Counted from the first letter of the stretch, positions 1 through 8,194 are shown. The stretch is 34,443 nucleotides of DNA from Bacillota bacterium (GCA_023443345.1 JAEZUZ010000032.1:1-34443), one strand, 5' to 3'. A program made the numbers and translations. Notes: a model not told the origin generated them from the letters alone.

Positions 1-1510
1 AGGAAAAGTTGAAGAAACTGCAAAAGTAAAAATAATAGCTACTATTTTTCCGTCATATGACTTTGCTAAAAATATAGCTAAGGACAATGCAGATGTAGAA
101 ATGTTATTGCCACCAGGAGTTGAGTCTCACTCTTTTGAGCCAACACCTAAGGACATAGATAATATGCAAAAAGCAGATATCATCCTTTATACAGGTAAGG
201 CAATGGAACCTTGGATGGAAAAACTTGTAGAGGCAGGAACTATAAATAAACCACTTATTGTAGATGTGAGTGAAGGTGTTGAGATGATGAAAGAAGCTGA
301 ACATGACCACGATCATGAGCATGGGGATCATCATCATGATGGAGAAGGCATCACAGAAAAAGATGTAGAAAATAGAGAACTTTCTGAATTTGCTAGATCT
401 TGGACTACACTTACTAAATTTTTTGAAGATGGCACTTTAGATAAGTTTTTTGAACTTTCTTCAATTGAAAAGGGCACAGACATCCAAACAGAAAAAGCAA
501 AAATGCTAAAGAATTTTGATACACCATATGAAGTGGTAGAAGTAAGCGATGATTCAATTACATTTATTACTAAAGATGGCAATAAAGAAGTTGCCAAATA
601 TCAGGCAGATGGTTTTAATTTTGAATCTCACGGAGATCACGCACATGTTTGGTATCAATACAAGAAGGTAGATGGAAGCGAAGCTGCGCCTAAGTTTGTA
701 ATGTTTAATGATCATGGTTATAAATCAAATAAGGATGATCATGATTCTGATCATGAAGGACACTTAGAACACACTCATGTATTATTTAGTGATGAAAGTT
801 ATAAGAGTGCATTAGAATCAGGTATTGAGCCATTCTATGTAGATACTAATGGTGCTACATCTGTGGCTGTTGGAAATATGTTCAATCCTAGCGATGAAGA
901 AATAGCAGAAGCTAAAGAAAACCCAGGACAAAAGAAGGAAGAAGAACACTCTCATGAAGGTCATCACCATCATCATCATGGCGGAGTAGACCCTCATATT
1001 TGGACAGATCCAGTCAATGCTAAGGTAATGGTTGAAAATATCAAGAATGCACTTGTTAAAGTAGACCCTTCTAATAAAGAGGTATATGAAGAAAATACTA
1101 AGGCTTATCAATCACAACTTGATGAGTTAGATTCTATGTACAAAGAAGCAACAAGCAAGTTTAAATCTAAGACAATTGTTTCAGGTGGACATTTTGCATT
1201 TGGTTATCTAGCAAATAGATATGGACTTACACATGTATCTCCATATAAGGGATTTGCTCCAGATTCAGAGCCAACTCCACAAAATATTGTAGATTTAAAG
1301 AAAGTACTTGAAGAATCAGGTGCAAAAGCTATATACTATGAAGAGTTAATAGAACCAAAAATAGCTAAGTTAATTTCTGATGAGACAGGAATTCCTATGC
1401 TATTACTTCACGGGGCTCACAATATCTCTAAAGAAGATAGAGAAAAGGGAGTAACCTATATAGATATTATGAAGAACAATTTGGAGAATCTTAAAAAAGG
1501 TCTTGAATGA
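1..1510 (+). CDS. znuA: Zinc-binding ABC transporter lipoprotein, ZnuA fold with inserted ZinT domain (5' partial)
   Basis: Extracellular zinc-capture subunit of the ZnuABC importer. The reading frame is open from base 2 with no start in the window, so the signal peptide and lipobox lie upstream. The first visible residues (KIIATIFPSYDFAKNI) are the start of a mature ZnuA/cluster-9 domain. ZnuA zinc ligands are visible in SHSFEPTP (about base 127), GVDPHIWTDP (about base 985) and GGHFAFGYLANRYG (about base 1185). Between the first two lies a ZinT-like domain (about bases 361-895: ENRELSEF, SWTTLTKFFEDGTLD, PKFVMFNDHG, HTHVLF), flanked by His/Asp-rich loops near 299-345 and 946-985. In AdcA-type fusions the ZinT part is normally C-terminal, so this nested order is odd. 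The stop overlaps the znuC start (ATGA). Very likely zinc-regulated by the neighbouring Zur. Confidence 0.92.
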   Translation, partial: GKVEETAKVKIIATIFPSYDFAKNIAKDNADVEMLLPPGVESHSFEPTPKDIDNMQKADIILYTGKAMEPWMEKLVEAGTINKPLIVDVSEGVEMMKEAEHDHDHEHGDHHHDGEGITEKDVENRELSEFARSWTTLTKFFEDGTLDKFFELSSIEKGTDIQTEKAKMLKNFDTPYEVVEVSDDSITFITKDGNKEVAKYQADGFNFESHGDHAHVWYQYKKVDGSEAAPKFVMFNDHGYKSNKDDHDSDHEGHLEHTHVLFSDESYKSALESGIEPFYVDTNGATSVAVGNMFNPSDEEIAEAKENPGQKKEEEHSHEGHHHHHHGGVDPHIWTDPVNAKVMVENIKNALVKVDPSNKEVYEENTKAYQSQLDELDSMYKEATSKFKSKTIVSGGHFAFGYLANRYGLTHVSPYKGFAPDSEPTPQNIVDLKKVLEESGAKAIYYEELIEPKIAKLISDETGIPMLLLHGAHNISKEDREKGVTYIDIMKNNLENLKKGLE

Positions 1511-2169
1511 TTGAAGTATTAAAATTAGACGATGTATGTCTCTCTTATGGCAAAGAGGTAATTCTAGATGGAGTTAATCTGAGCATTGCCAAGGGAGACT
1601 TCATTGGCATTATTGGGGCAAACGGAAGTGGTAAGACCACTCTTATGAAAGCAATTTTAGGCATACTTAAGCCTGTGAAGGGGCAGATAATAAGAAATTA
1701 TAAAAATGTAGGTTATTTGCCACAGAAGGTAATATCAAGTGATCCTCTTTTTCCAGCCAGTGTAAGAGAGATAATTAAAACTGGTTCACGAAAGAAGAAG
1801 GACATGAGGTTAAAAGCGCTTGCTCATCAGCTGGGAATAACAGGCATACTTGATAAGAGAATTGGAGACTTATCAGGTGGACAACAACAGAGAGTTCTCT
1901 TAGCTAGAGCACTTTTAAATGATCCAGAAATGCTCATTTTAGATGAACCTACAAGTGCACTAGATCCCCAGTCTAGGAAGGAACTCTTTGAGATGTTAAA
2001 GCATCTAAACAAGGGGCACCAGATGACGATACTTCTTGTAAGCCATGATTTATATACCTTAACTAAGTATGTTGAAAATATGATGTATATAGATAGAAGA
2101 GTTGCATTTGTTGGAAGTGTAAATGAATTTTATCAAAAATTCCCGCAGGGGGTAGTCAATGATATTTGA
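1507..2169 (+). CDS. znuC: Zinc ABC transporter ATP-binding protein
   Basis: Cytoplasmic ATPase that powers zinc uptake through ZnuB. It is 220 aa, normal for the family. Walker A is GANGSGKTT (about residues 37-45), the Q-loop region is YLPQK, the ABC signature is LSGGQQQR (about 120-127), Walker B is MLILDEP (about 142-148), and the H-loop is VSHD. It overlaps the upstream znuA stop by 4 nt and the downstream znuB start by 11 nt, so the three are translationally coupled. Metal specificity (zinc rather than manganese) is inferred from the ZinT/ZnuA partner and the adjacent Fur-family gene. Confidence 0.93.
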   Translation: MIEVLKLDDVCLSYGKEVILDGVNLSIAKGDFIGIIGANGSGKTTLMKAILGILKPVKGQIIRNYKNVGYLPQKVISSDPLFPASVREIIKTGSRKKKDMRLKALAHQLGITGILDKRIGDLSGGQQQRVLLARALLNDPEMLILDEPTSALDPQSRKELFEMLKHLNKGHQMTILLVSHDLYTLTKYVENMMYIDRRVAFVGSVNEFYQKFPQGVVNDI

Positions 2170-2962
2170 GATGTTTACACACACATTTATGCAAAGGGCA
2201 ATAATTGTAGGGCTTATGATCGGGCTTAGTGCCTCACTTCTTGGAGTATTTATAGTTCTGAGAAAGCAATCTATGATTGGAGATGGTCTAGCTCATGTAA
2301 GTTTTGCATCTGTTGCAATTGCTCTTCTTTTAGGATATGCCCCTATATATGTAAGCCTTCCACTTGTGAGTCTATCTTCAGTTTTGATTTTAAAACTCAG
2401 TGAGAAGGCAAGAATGCATGCTGATGCAGCAATAGCTCTTGTATCGAGTTTTTCGGTAGCACTGGGTACACTTATAACATCTGTAGTGCAAGGCTTTAAT
2501 GTAGATTTGTTTAGCTACTTATTTGGATCAATACTTTTAATAAGTCAGAGTGATGTATATATAACAGTTGTACTTTCTATAGTTGTAATAGCTTCGATAA
2601 TCTTTTTCTACAAAGATCTTCTATCTATTACATATGATCAGGAATTTGCAAAGGTCATTGGAGTTCCTATCGAAAAATATAACTACTTACTTAGCATGCT
2701 TACAGCTCTTACAATAGTTATCGGTATAAGAATTATAGGGACGATGCTCATATCTTCTCTTATAATATTTCCATCTATATCTGCACTGCAGTTAAAGCTT
2801 GGATTTAAGAATACTCTTATAAGTTCAGCACTTATATCTACAATATCTATAACTATAGGAATAATATTAAGTTATATCTATAATTTTCCAACAGGAAGTA
2901 GTATTGTATGCATTAATGCATTCATATTTATAATTTGCTATATAACAAGAAAAAGCGGTTAA
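2159..2962 (+). CDS. znuB: Zinc ABC transporter permease
   Basis: Integral membrane subunit of the zinc importer, ABC-3 family (267 aa). The protein is mostly hydrophobic, with about eight predicted membrane segments. Family-typical stretches are visible: LLGVFIVLRKQSMIGDGLAH near residues 28-47 and a late GTMLISSLIIFPS segment. The start overlaps znuC. The gene ends inside a hairpin shared with the convergent zur gene, and its TAA overlaps the zur stop codon through the palindrome TTAA. Confidence 0.93.
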   Translation: MIFEMFTHTFMQRAIIVGLMIGLSASLLGVFIVLRKQSMIGDGLAHVSFASVAIALLLGYAPIYVSLPLVSLSSVLILKLSEKARMHADAAIALVSSFSVALGTLITSVVQGFNVDLFSYLFGSILLISQSDVYITVVLSIVVIASIIFFYKDLLSITYDQEFAKVIGVPIEKYNYLLSMLTALTIVIGIRIIGTMLISSLIIFPSISALQLKLGFKNTLISSALISTISITIGIILSYIYNFPTGSSIVCINAFIFIICYITRKSG

Positions 2963-2973
2963 TCCCGCTTTTT
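2950..2973. terminator. Bidirectional terminator between znuB and zur
   Basis: Perfect 9-bp stem AAAAAGCGG (2950-2958) and CCGCTTTTT (2965-2973) with a 6-nt loop. The A/T flanks make it work in both directions. The loop contains TTAA (2959-2962), which supplies the TAA stop of znuB on one strand and of zur on the other. Confidence 0.85.
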
Positions 2974-3387
2974 GCATTTTTCACATATTCCTATTAGTTC
3001 TATAGAATGGTCTAGTAATTCAAAACCACTTCTTTCCGATATTTTGTTGAACTCTTCAATTGGACAATAATCGAAGGATTCTGTTTTGTGACATTTAATA
3101 CATGTTATATGGTGATGGTGGTGGCTGTGAGAAGAAAGCTTATAGAGGCAGGAATTAGAATCTCCATTATATCTACAAACTATTCCATAGTTCTCCAAAG
3201 CCAACATATTTCTGTATATAGTAGATAGGTTTATTGAACTATTTTTAGGTTTTAAGTAATTTTCTATCTCTTCACATGATAAAAATGAATTTCTATTGTG
3301 ATATAATAATTCAATCAGCATTTTTCTCTGCTGTGTCATTCTGTATCCGCCTTCTTTGAGTCGCGATACAATTTGATTTAAATTCAT
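2959..3387 (-). CDS. zur: Fur-family metal regulator, probably zinc uptake regulator Zur
   Basis: A 142-aa Fur-family repressor: N-terminal winged helix (GYRMTQQRKMLIELL, then LSTIYRNMLALENYGIV) and C-terminal dimerisation domain. The metal sites include a run of five His (SSHSHHHHHITC) and two CxxC pairs (CIKC and CEKC) forming the usual structural zinc site. Placement convergent with znuACB and divergent from the ycgRQ-like pair points to zinc sensing. PerR or Fur specificity cannot be fully excluded from sequence. The RBS (AAGGAG in the minus strand, 3394-3399) lies inside an inverted repeat, suggesting autoregulation. Confidence 0.85.
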   Translation of the reverse strand: MNLNQIVSRLKEGGYRMTQQRKMLIELLYHNRNSFLSCEEIENYLKPKNSSINLSTIYRNMLALENYGIVCRYNGDSNSCLYKLSSHSHHHHHITCIKCHKTESFDYCPIEEFNKISERSGFELLDHSIELIGICEKCKKRD

Positions 3388-3388
3388 G

Positions 3389-3404
3389 ATATCTCCTTAG
3401 ATAT
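3389..3404. promoter_or_regulatory. Inverted repeat in the zur/permease divergent region (candidate operator)
   Basis: ATATCT-CCTT-AGATAT, perfect 6-bp arms with a 4-nt spacer, lies in the 48-nt gap between the divergent zur and permease genes and covers the zur RBS. It does not resemble the Bacillus-type Zur box I know (TCGTAAT-N-ATTACGA), so assignment as the operator is only positional. Confidence 0.35.
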
Positions 3405-3433
3405 ATACTATAAAATTTAGGAAAATAGGTCAA
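3405..3433 (-). promoter_or_regulatory. Candidate promoter of zur
   Basis: On the minus strand, TTGACC (plus-strand positions 3428-3433) is followed after 17 nt by TAGTAT (3405-3410). The transcript would start next to the inverted repeat at 3389-3404. The -35 is good and the -10 is poor. Confidence 0.4.
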
Positions 3434-3435
3434 CT

Positions 3436-4404
3436 ATGAGTAAATTTAGAAATATTTTGTTTATTGCTATAGTATTTGTATTTTTAGCAATTGGTGTTTT
3501 TTCGCCAGAAAATTTTAAATTATTTAGTTTAATTGTTGTAAGTATAGTGCTTGAGGCACTTCCATTTATATTAATTGGTTCTCTTATATCCTCGGCAATA
3601 GCTCAATTTGTAACAGAGGATACTCTAAGTAAAATTCTTCCAAAAAATAGATTTCTTGGAGTTATTATTTCTGGAGGTCTAGGTCTTCTATTTCCGATGT
3701 GTGAGTGTGCAATAGTTCCAGTAGCTAGAAGATTGGTGAAGAAGGGGCTTCCAACATCTATGGCAGTTGCATTTATGCTAGCAACCCCAATAATAAATCC
3801 AGTAGTTCTATTTTCTACTTATACTGCATTTGTATCGGTGGAGTTTATGCTTGCAAGGGCAATACTTGGATTTATATCTGCTGTGGGAATTGGGCTACTT
3901 GTTGATCTTATGTATAAGAAGGATCCACTTATTGAATATGACTATGATCAAGAACATCACCATCACGACTGTGACTGTGGGTGTCACTCTCACAGAGAAA
4001 ATAGATTCATAAGTCTAATAAAACACGCAAATAATGAGTTTCAAGAAATAATACTTTTGCTTTGTTTTGGAGCAGTTATTTCTGGACTTCTTCAAGTCTT
4101 TGTAGATAGTGACTTCCTGCTTGAGTTCTCAAGTATACCAGTGATTTCTACTATAGCACTTATGACACTTGCATTTATATTATCGATATGTTCAGAGGCT
4201 GATGCATTTATTGCATCTACATTTAGAGTTGCCTTTGCCAATCATTCAATAATGGCATTTTTGATATTTGGGCCTATGATTGACATAAAGAATATGGTCA
4301 TGCTATTTGCTAGCTTTAAGAAAAAATTTGTATTTTTACTTATGTTTTTGATTGCAATAGTGTGTTTTCTAACAGCAACACTCTATGGGATAATAGGAGG
4401 ATAG
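3436..4404 (+). CDS. YcgR/YraQ-type permease with His/Cys-rich metal loop
   Basis: Member of the UPF0718/DUF318 permease family (322 aa, about eight membrane segments). Family hallmarks are PMCECAIVPVARRL (about residues 95-108) followed by MLATPIINPVV. The central cytoplasmic or external loop (about residues 172-190) reads EHHHHDCDCGCHSH, a likely metal-binding cluster. The transport substrate is not established. The loop and the adjacent znuACB-zur genes argue for a divalent metal. The start has a nearby AGG-type RBS. The gene is followed without gap by its usual DUF1980 partner. Divergent from zur, so probably in the same regulon. Confidence 0.8.
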   Translation: MSKFRNILFIAIVFVFLAIGVFSPENFKLFSLIVVSIVLEALPFILIGSLISSAIAQFVTEDTLSKILPKNRFLGVIISGGLGLLFPMCECAIVPVARRLVKKGLPTSMAVAFMLATPIINPVVLFSTYTAFVSVEFMLARAILGFISAVGIGLLVDLMYKKDPLIEYDYDQEHHHHDCDCGCHSHRENRFISLIKHANNEFQEIILLLCFGAVISGLLQVFVDSDFLLEFSSIPVISTIALMTLAFILSICSEADAFIASTFRVAFANHSIMAFLIFGPMIDIKNMVMLFASFKKKFVFLLMFLIAIVCFLTATLYGIIGG

Positions 4405-5088
4405 ATGAAGAGATTGTGGAGTTTAGTACTTTTACTAGTGCTTGTATTTTACGGTTTTATGTTGTCTACAAAGACTTTAGAAAAGTTCTTGCATCCTAGA
4501 TTTAAGTGGATAAGTGTAATAGCATTTGTAATCATCCTTTTATTCTTTGTTGTAGAGATACAGAAACCCCAGAAGATGAGACTATATTCATTTTCTGTTG
4601 TCCTAATTTTAGGTCTTGCCTCATATCTGATATTTTCAGGATTTGATACAATTCAGTTGAATAAGAAAGTTATGACAGCAAATAATGGAATTCATATTCC
4701 AGGCTCTGCGATTAAGCCATATGATGAGCCTAGGAATCAGGAAGAAAGAGAAGCAGAAGCTTTTACCGACTTGCTTTATCTGCTGCAACAAGATGGAAAA
4801 TCACATATAGGCGAGAGTGCAGAAATTGTAGGTATGGTATTTAAACAGGAAGGTTTAAGCCAGAACCAATTTGTCATAACAAGGCCTATGATGACATGTT
4901 GTGTTGCAGATACAATCTTACAGGGCTTTGTGTGTGAGTATAACAATTCACAGGAACTTACACATGGGCAGTGGGTAAAAATAAAAGCTGAAATATCAGT
5001 TGAAAATCAGAACAATGCACTTTTAAAAATTAAGGAATTGAACTCGGTAAATCCACCAGAAGTACCTTATATTTACCAGAGATTTTAG
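4405..5088 (+). CDS. TIGR03943/DUF1980 (YcgQ-like) membrane-anchored protein
   Basis: A 227-aa partner of the upstream permease, starting at the base after its stop with an AGGAGG RBS (4397-4402). The N-terminus has two to three hydrophobic segments (residues 1-90). The soluble C-terminal part carries RPMMTCCVADT (about 167-177), the paired-cysteine motif of the family, and probably faces outside. Permease/DUF1980 pairs occur together widely and are often found near zinc genes. The biochemical role is unknown, and a metal-binding accessory role is inference. Usual family length. Confidence 0.78.
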   Translation: MKRLWSLVLLLVLVFYGFMLSTKTLEKFLHPRFKWISVIAFVIILLFFVVEIQKPQKMRLYSFSVVLILGLASYLIFSGFDTIQLNKKVMTANNGIHIPGSAIKPYDEPRNQEEREAEAFTDLLYLLQQDGKSHIGESAEIVGMVFKQEGLSQNQFVITRPMMTCCVADTILQGFVCEYNNSQELTHGQWVKIKAEISVENQNNALLKIKELNSVNPPEVPYIYQRF

Positions 5089-5099
5089 AGTTTAAATTA

Positions 5100-5128
5100 T
5101 TGCATTTTAAAATTATTTAAGGTAAAAT
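5100..5128 (+). promoter_or_regulatory. Candidate promoter of the yhfZ operon
   Basis: TTGCAT (5100-5105), 17-nt spacer, TAAAAT (5123-5128), about 30 bp before the yhfZ start. The first of two direct repeats (TTAAGGTAAA) overlaps the -10. Confidence 0.5.
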
Positions 5129-5155
5129 TAACATACAATATTTTATTAAGGTAAA
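5117..5155 (+). repeat. Direct repeat TTAAGGTAAA before yhfZ (candidate YhfZ operator)
   Basis: TTAAGGTAAA occurs exactly at 5117-5126 and 5146-5155, 29 bp start to start. One copy covers the -10 region and the other the RBS of yhfZ. Position suggests autoregulation by YhfZ, not demonstrated. Confidence 0.4.
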
Positions 5156-5158
5156 CTT

Positions 5159-6073
5159 ATGAAATGCAAGCTTTATAATAACTTTGGATATATTCTAGGC
5201 CAGATTTCACATGAATTGTTAGGATATGTAGTTGGCGATAGAATAATACCTCTTGATGAATATGCTCAGATTTATCAAGTATCAAGAGGAACTGTGCAAA
5301 AAGTCTTTAACTTCCTTATAAGCAATAAGTCGATTTCAATTGAAAGAAGGGGAGTTAAGGGTTCGTTTTTATCATTTATAGATTATAAAAAACTTCAGAG
5401 TTATTCTATTTCTAAGGACTTGCAGGGGATTTTACCGCTTCCTTATACTAAAAAACATAAGGGTTTAGTTACAGCTCTATATGAACAGACTAAATCTCTG
5501 AATTTTTCAGTTGTCTATAGCCGTGGGGCCATAAAGAGAATGGGCATGGTTGAAAATGAGATATGTAACTTTGCTGTTGTATCAAAAAATGCAGCAGAAA
5601 GAGGAATAAGAAATGGTATGGATTTGGAGCTATTTATGGACTTTAAAGAGGGTTCATTAGCTTCAGGTCACGTGCTAGTTTTAGCTAATAATAAATTGGA
5701 TTTTTCAAAGAAACTAAAAGTAGCCTATGATGAGAAGAGTCCAGACCAGACAGAAATAGTTAAAAAATTAGAAGAAGTTTATAACTTAAAAAAGATACCT
5801 CTACATGTTGAAAATACACTTGAAGCAATAGATAACAATTATATAGATATAGGTGTATGGAATATCGACGATTTTAACGAAGATAGAAAAATTGAGGATT
5901 ACAATATAGTTGAAATACCAAATTATCAGGCAGAAAGCTTTACGTCTGCTGTTATTGTTATTAAGAAAAATGACATTTCTTTAAGGAGAGTTCTTGAGAG
6001 ATATGTAACTGTAGAGAGAACTTTAGAGATTGCTAAGGAAGTTAGGCTTTCAAAGAGAATAGCCATATATTAA
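5159..6073 (+). CDS. yhfZ: YhfZ-type GntR-like transcriptional regulator
   Basis: DNA-binding regulator of the yhf cluster (304 aa). The N-terminal winged helix-turn-helix (about residues 10-75) contains IPLDEYAQIYQVSRGTVQKV and ends with SIERRGVKGSFL. The C-terminal YhfZ domain has a periplasmic-binding-protein-like fold for an effector; LPLPYTKKHKGL (about 97-108) and CNFAVVSKNAAERG match my memory of E. coli YhfZ. It opens the operon as in E. coli, behind its own promoter and direct repeats. The effector is unknown and is presumably a metabolite of the downstream pathway. Confidence 0.85.
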   Translation: MKCKLYNNFGYILGQISHELLGYVVGDRIIPLDEYAQIYQVSRGTVQKVFNFLISNKSISIERRGVKGSFLSFIDYKKLQSYSISKDLQGILPLPYTKKHKGLVTALYEQTKSLNFSVVYSRGAIKRMGMVENEICNFAVVSKNAAERGIRNGMDLELFMDFKEGSLASGHVLVLANNKLDFSKKLKVAYDEKSPDQTEIVKKLEEVYNLKKIPLHVENTLEAIDNNYIDIGVWNIDDFNEDRKIEDYNIVEIPNYQAESFTSAVIVIKKNDISLRRVLERYVTVERTLEIAKEVRLSKRIAIY

Positions 6074-6123
6074 AATTTTTTTACTCAAAATGTATAAAAA
6101 AATATAAATTAGGTGGAGGCCAG

Positions 6124-6495
6124 ATGTTTCAGTACCAAATAGTAGAAAGATTAGATATTCTTCTTGAATCAGGAGTAATTGGAAAAAGTGTTTATGATGC
6201 TTCAGTTCATGCTATAGATAGTTTTGGCGAAATAACTGATGAGCAGGAATTCAACATGATCACAGCATTTATAATGCATTTTGCAATGTCGCTGCAAAGA
6301 GCTAAGGACAATGAACAGATAGAAATAGAACAGGAAGTTCTCAATGAGGTCAAGGGTCATGTGCTTTATGAGGATGCAAAAGAGACTTTGTGCAAAATTT
6401 TAAATAAATTTGAATACAAGGTAGATAAAGACGAGAGAGATTTGATGTTACTTCATGTATTAAATATATTGCAATATAGGGAGGACTTAAAATGA
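6124..6495 (+). CDS. yhfY: YhfY-type stand-alone PRD domain protein
   Basis: A 123-aa protein made of a single PTS regulation domain, a helical fold with conserved histidines that PTS proteins phosphorylate in antiterminators and activators. The RBS is GGTGGAGG just upstream. Candidate phosphorylatable histidines are H28 and H52 (FIMHFAMSL). No RNA-binding or DNA-binding domain is attached, as in E. coli YhfY. It overlaps yhfU by 4 nt. With EIIB/EIIC genes in the same run, it may report PTS flux to YhfZ or an enzyme (inference). Confidence 0.75.
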   Translation: MFQYQIVERLDILLESGVIGKSVYDASVHAIDSFGEITDEQEFNMITAFIMHFAMSLQRAKDNEQIEIEQEVLNEVKGHVLYEDAKETLCKILNKFEYKVDKDERDLMLLHVLNILQYREDLK

Positions 6496-6869
6496 GATTT
6501 GCTGTTGGATTGCAGGCTGAAAGAGATCTGATTGTCGATGATATTAGAGAGGTTTTTCCAGAAGCAACTATTGAATTTATGGATGATAATGATGCAGCAC
6601 TTGCTATAAAAAACAAAAAATTAGACTACTATTTTGGTGCCTGTGATACAGGGGGTGCTAATGCAATTGAAAGGGCAATAGAGATACTTGGAAAAGATAA
6701 ATGTGCAGTAATTTCCGTGCCAGGAAGGGTATCCTCCAAAGAAATAATATCTAAATATGTAAGAGAGTCAAGAAAAGTATTTGGTTTTACATCTCAACAT
6801 AGAGATGATGTCATGCCACATCTTCTGAAATTTATAGAAAAAAGGCAAAAAACGCTAAAAAGACATTAG
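6492..6869 (+). CDS. yhfU: YhfU family (DUF2620) protein, first copy
   Basis: A 125-aa soluble alpha/beta protein of unknown function. Family signatures: LDYYFGACDTGGANAI (about residues 39-54), LGKDKCAVISVPG, and FGFTSQHRDDVMPHLL near the C-terminus. A second copy lies at 12480-12839 and shares these blocks. The start overlaps yhfY (ATGA) and the gene precedes yhfT by 9 nt, the same yhfU-yhfT adjacency as in E. coli. That suggests the two function together, perhaps as soluble and membrane parts of one device. This is inference only. Confidence 0.82.
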   Translation: MRFAVGLQAERDLIVDDIREVFPEATIEFMDDNDAALAIKNKKLDYYFGACDTGGANAIERAIEILGKDKCAVISVPGRVSSKEIISKYVRESRKVFGFTSQHRDDVMPHLLKFIEKRQKTLKRH

Positions 6870-6878
6870 GAGGTATTT

Positions 6879-8186
6879 ATGCGTTATGTAGTAATTGCTC
6901 TAATTGGAGCTCTGGCTTCGCTTCTATCTAACAGAGGCATTGCAGTTTTTAACGATGGTTTTAGACCGATTGTAGGACAGTATTTTCAAAAGCAGATAAA
7001 TCGTAAGGAATTAGCTGCTATGAGCTTTGCAATAAGCTTTGGTTTAGTTATTGGATTTGGTATACCTACATCTATTGCAGCAAGCATTATATTGATTCAC
7101 TGTCTACTTTTAACTACAGACATTATTGGCTCTTTTGCTCCAAGTGATGTCAAGGGTGCAGTAATTTCACTTGTAGTTGGTGCGGCTTATGGCCTTGGAA
7201 TACTATTTGGTTTAGAGTTTGTAGTGGATTTATTTTCAAAACTACCATATGACTTTACTGGTTCACTTGGAAAAGTATCTGTATATGTGACAGTTGCCTT
7301 TGCAATTTTCCCTGCAGTAGCTACTGCAAATCAGCATGGATTTAAGAAGGGAGCTATCACAGGTATAGTTACATTTATAGCCTATGTTTTAGTTAAAAAA
7401 TATGGAATTTTTACATTTTCAGACAAGGTATTGACACTAAATCCTGAAGGTACATCTATACTAGCAGGAATGATAATGATGATTATATTTGCAACAAGTC
7501 AAAAGGGAAGCAGTACAGCAAACCAAGATCTGACAATTGGATTTTCAGAAAATGTAAATAGAATAAAGAAGAACTGGTTGATTTTAACAATCATGGGATC
7601 TCTAATTGCACTTGGAACATCTCTTACAATTGTTGCAGGAGATCCAGCTTCTCTTGCATTAGCGCAAAATGGTGAATTTTTTAACGCAGGTCTTGCCGCA
7701 TTATCAAGAGCTATAGGATTTATACCACTAGTATTTACAACTGCAATCGTAACAGGAGTTTATGGAGTTGCAGGATGTACATTTGTCTTTGCAATCGGAA
7801 TGTTTCTAAATGGCCAGCCAATATTTGCGGCATTACTAGGAGCTCTTGTGATGTTAGTAGAAATATTTATGATAAATATTTTTGCAAAGACAATGGATAA
7901 GTTCCCTGGCGTAAGAGATATGGGAGAGCATGTTAGAACTTCAATAAATAAAGTTTTAGAAATTAGTTTACTAGTTGGTGGTATTGTTGCAGCTGAAGCA
8001 ATGGCAGCTCAAAGTTCAGGTTATTCAGGAATAGGAGCTCTATTTGTAATAGGAGCATATCTACTAAATAAAAAATCTAAGAAGCCAATTGTCGATTTAG
8101 CAGTTGGGCCAGTAGCTTGTATAATTTTTGGAATAATTCTAAATCTTTTACTAGTTTTAGGACTTATCTCTATTCCAGTGAAGTGA
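6879..8186 (+). CDS. yhfT: YhfT family inner-membrane protein
   Basis: A 435-aa polytopic membrane protein with roughly 11-13 hydrophobic segments over its whole length and little soluble sequence. The N-terminus (LIGALASLLSNRGIAVFNDG, then RPIVGQYF) and the C-terminal half match the YhfT family. Probable transporter of the yhf pathway; the substrate is unknown. The RBS AGGAGG overlaps the end of yhfU. The stop TGA forms part of the php RBS. The GxG-rich segments SFGLVIGFGIPTS and VVGAAYGLGILFG may line a transport path. Confidence 0.8.
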   Translation: MRYVVIALIGALASLLSNRGIAVFNDGFRPIVGQYFQKQINRKELAAMSFAISFGLVIGFGIPTSIAASIILIHCLLLTTDIIGSFAPSDVKGAVISLVVGAAYGLGILFGLEFVVDLFSKLPYDFTGSLGKVSVYVTVAFAIFPAVATANQHGFKKGAITGIVTFIAYVLVKKYGIFTFSDKVLTLNPEGTSILAGMIMMIIFATSQKGSSTANQDLTIGFSENVNRIKKNWLILTIMGSLIALGTSLTIVAGDPASLALAQNGEFFNAGLAALSRAIGFIPLVFTTAIVTGVYGVAGCTFVFAIGMFLNGQPIFAALLGALVMLVEIFMINIFAKTMDKFPGVRDMGEHVRTSINKVLEISLLVGGIVAAEAMAAQSSGYSGIGALFVIGAYLLNKKSKKPIVDLAVGPVACIIFGIILNLLLVLGLISIPVK

Positions 8187-8194
8187 GGTAGAAA

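Noticed and set aside
299..985. CAT/CAC-rich stretches that look like short tandem repeats
   Set aside because: They encode metal-binding His-rich loops in frame and are not a separate repeat element.
818..1111. 97-aa minus-strand frame and similar shadows at 104-337 and 334-597
   Set aside because: They lie wholly within the znuA/ZinT coding region, whose plus-strand protein is clearly real; no start signals.
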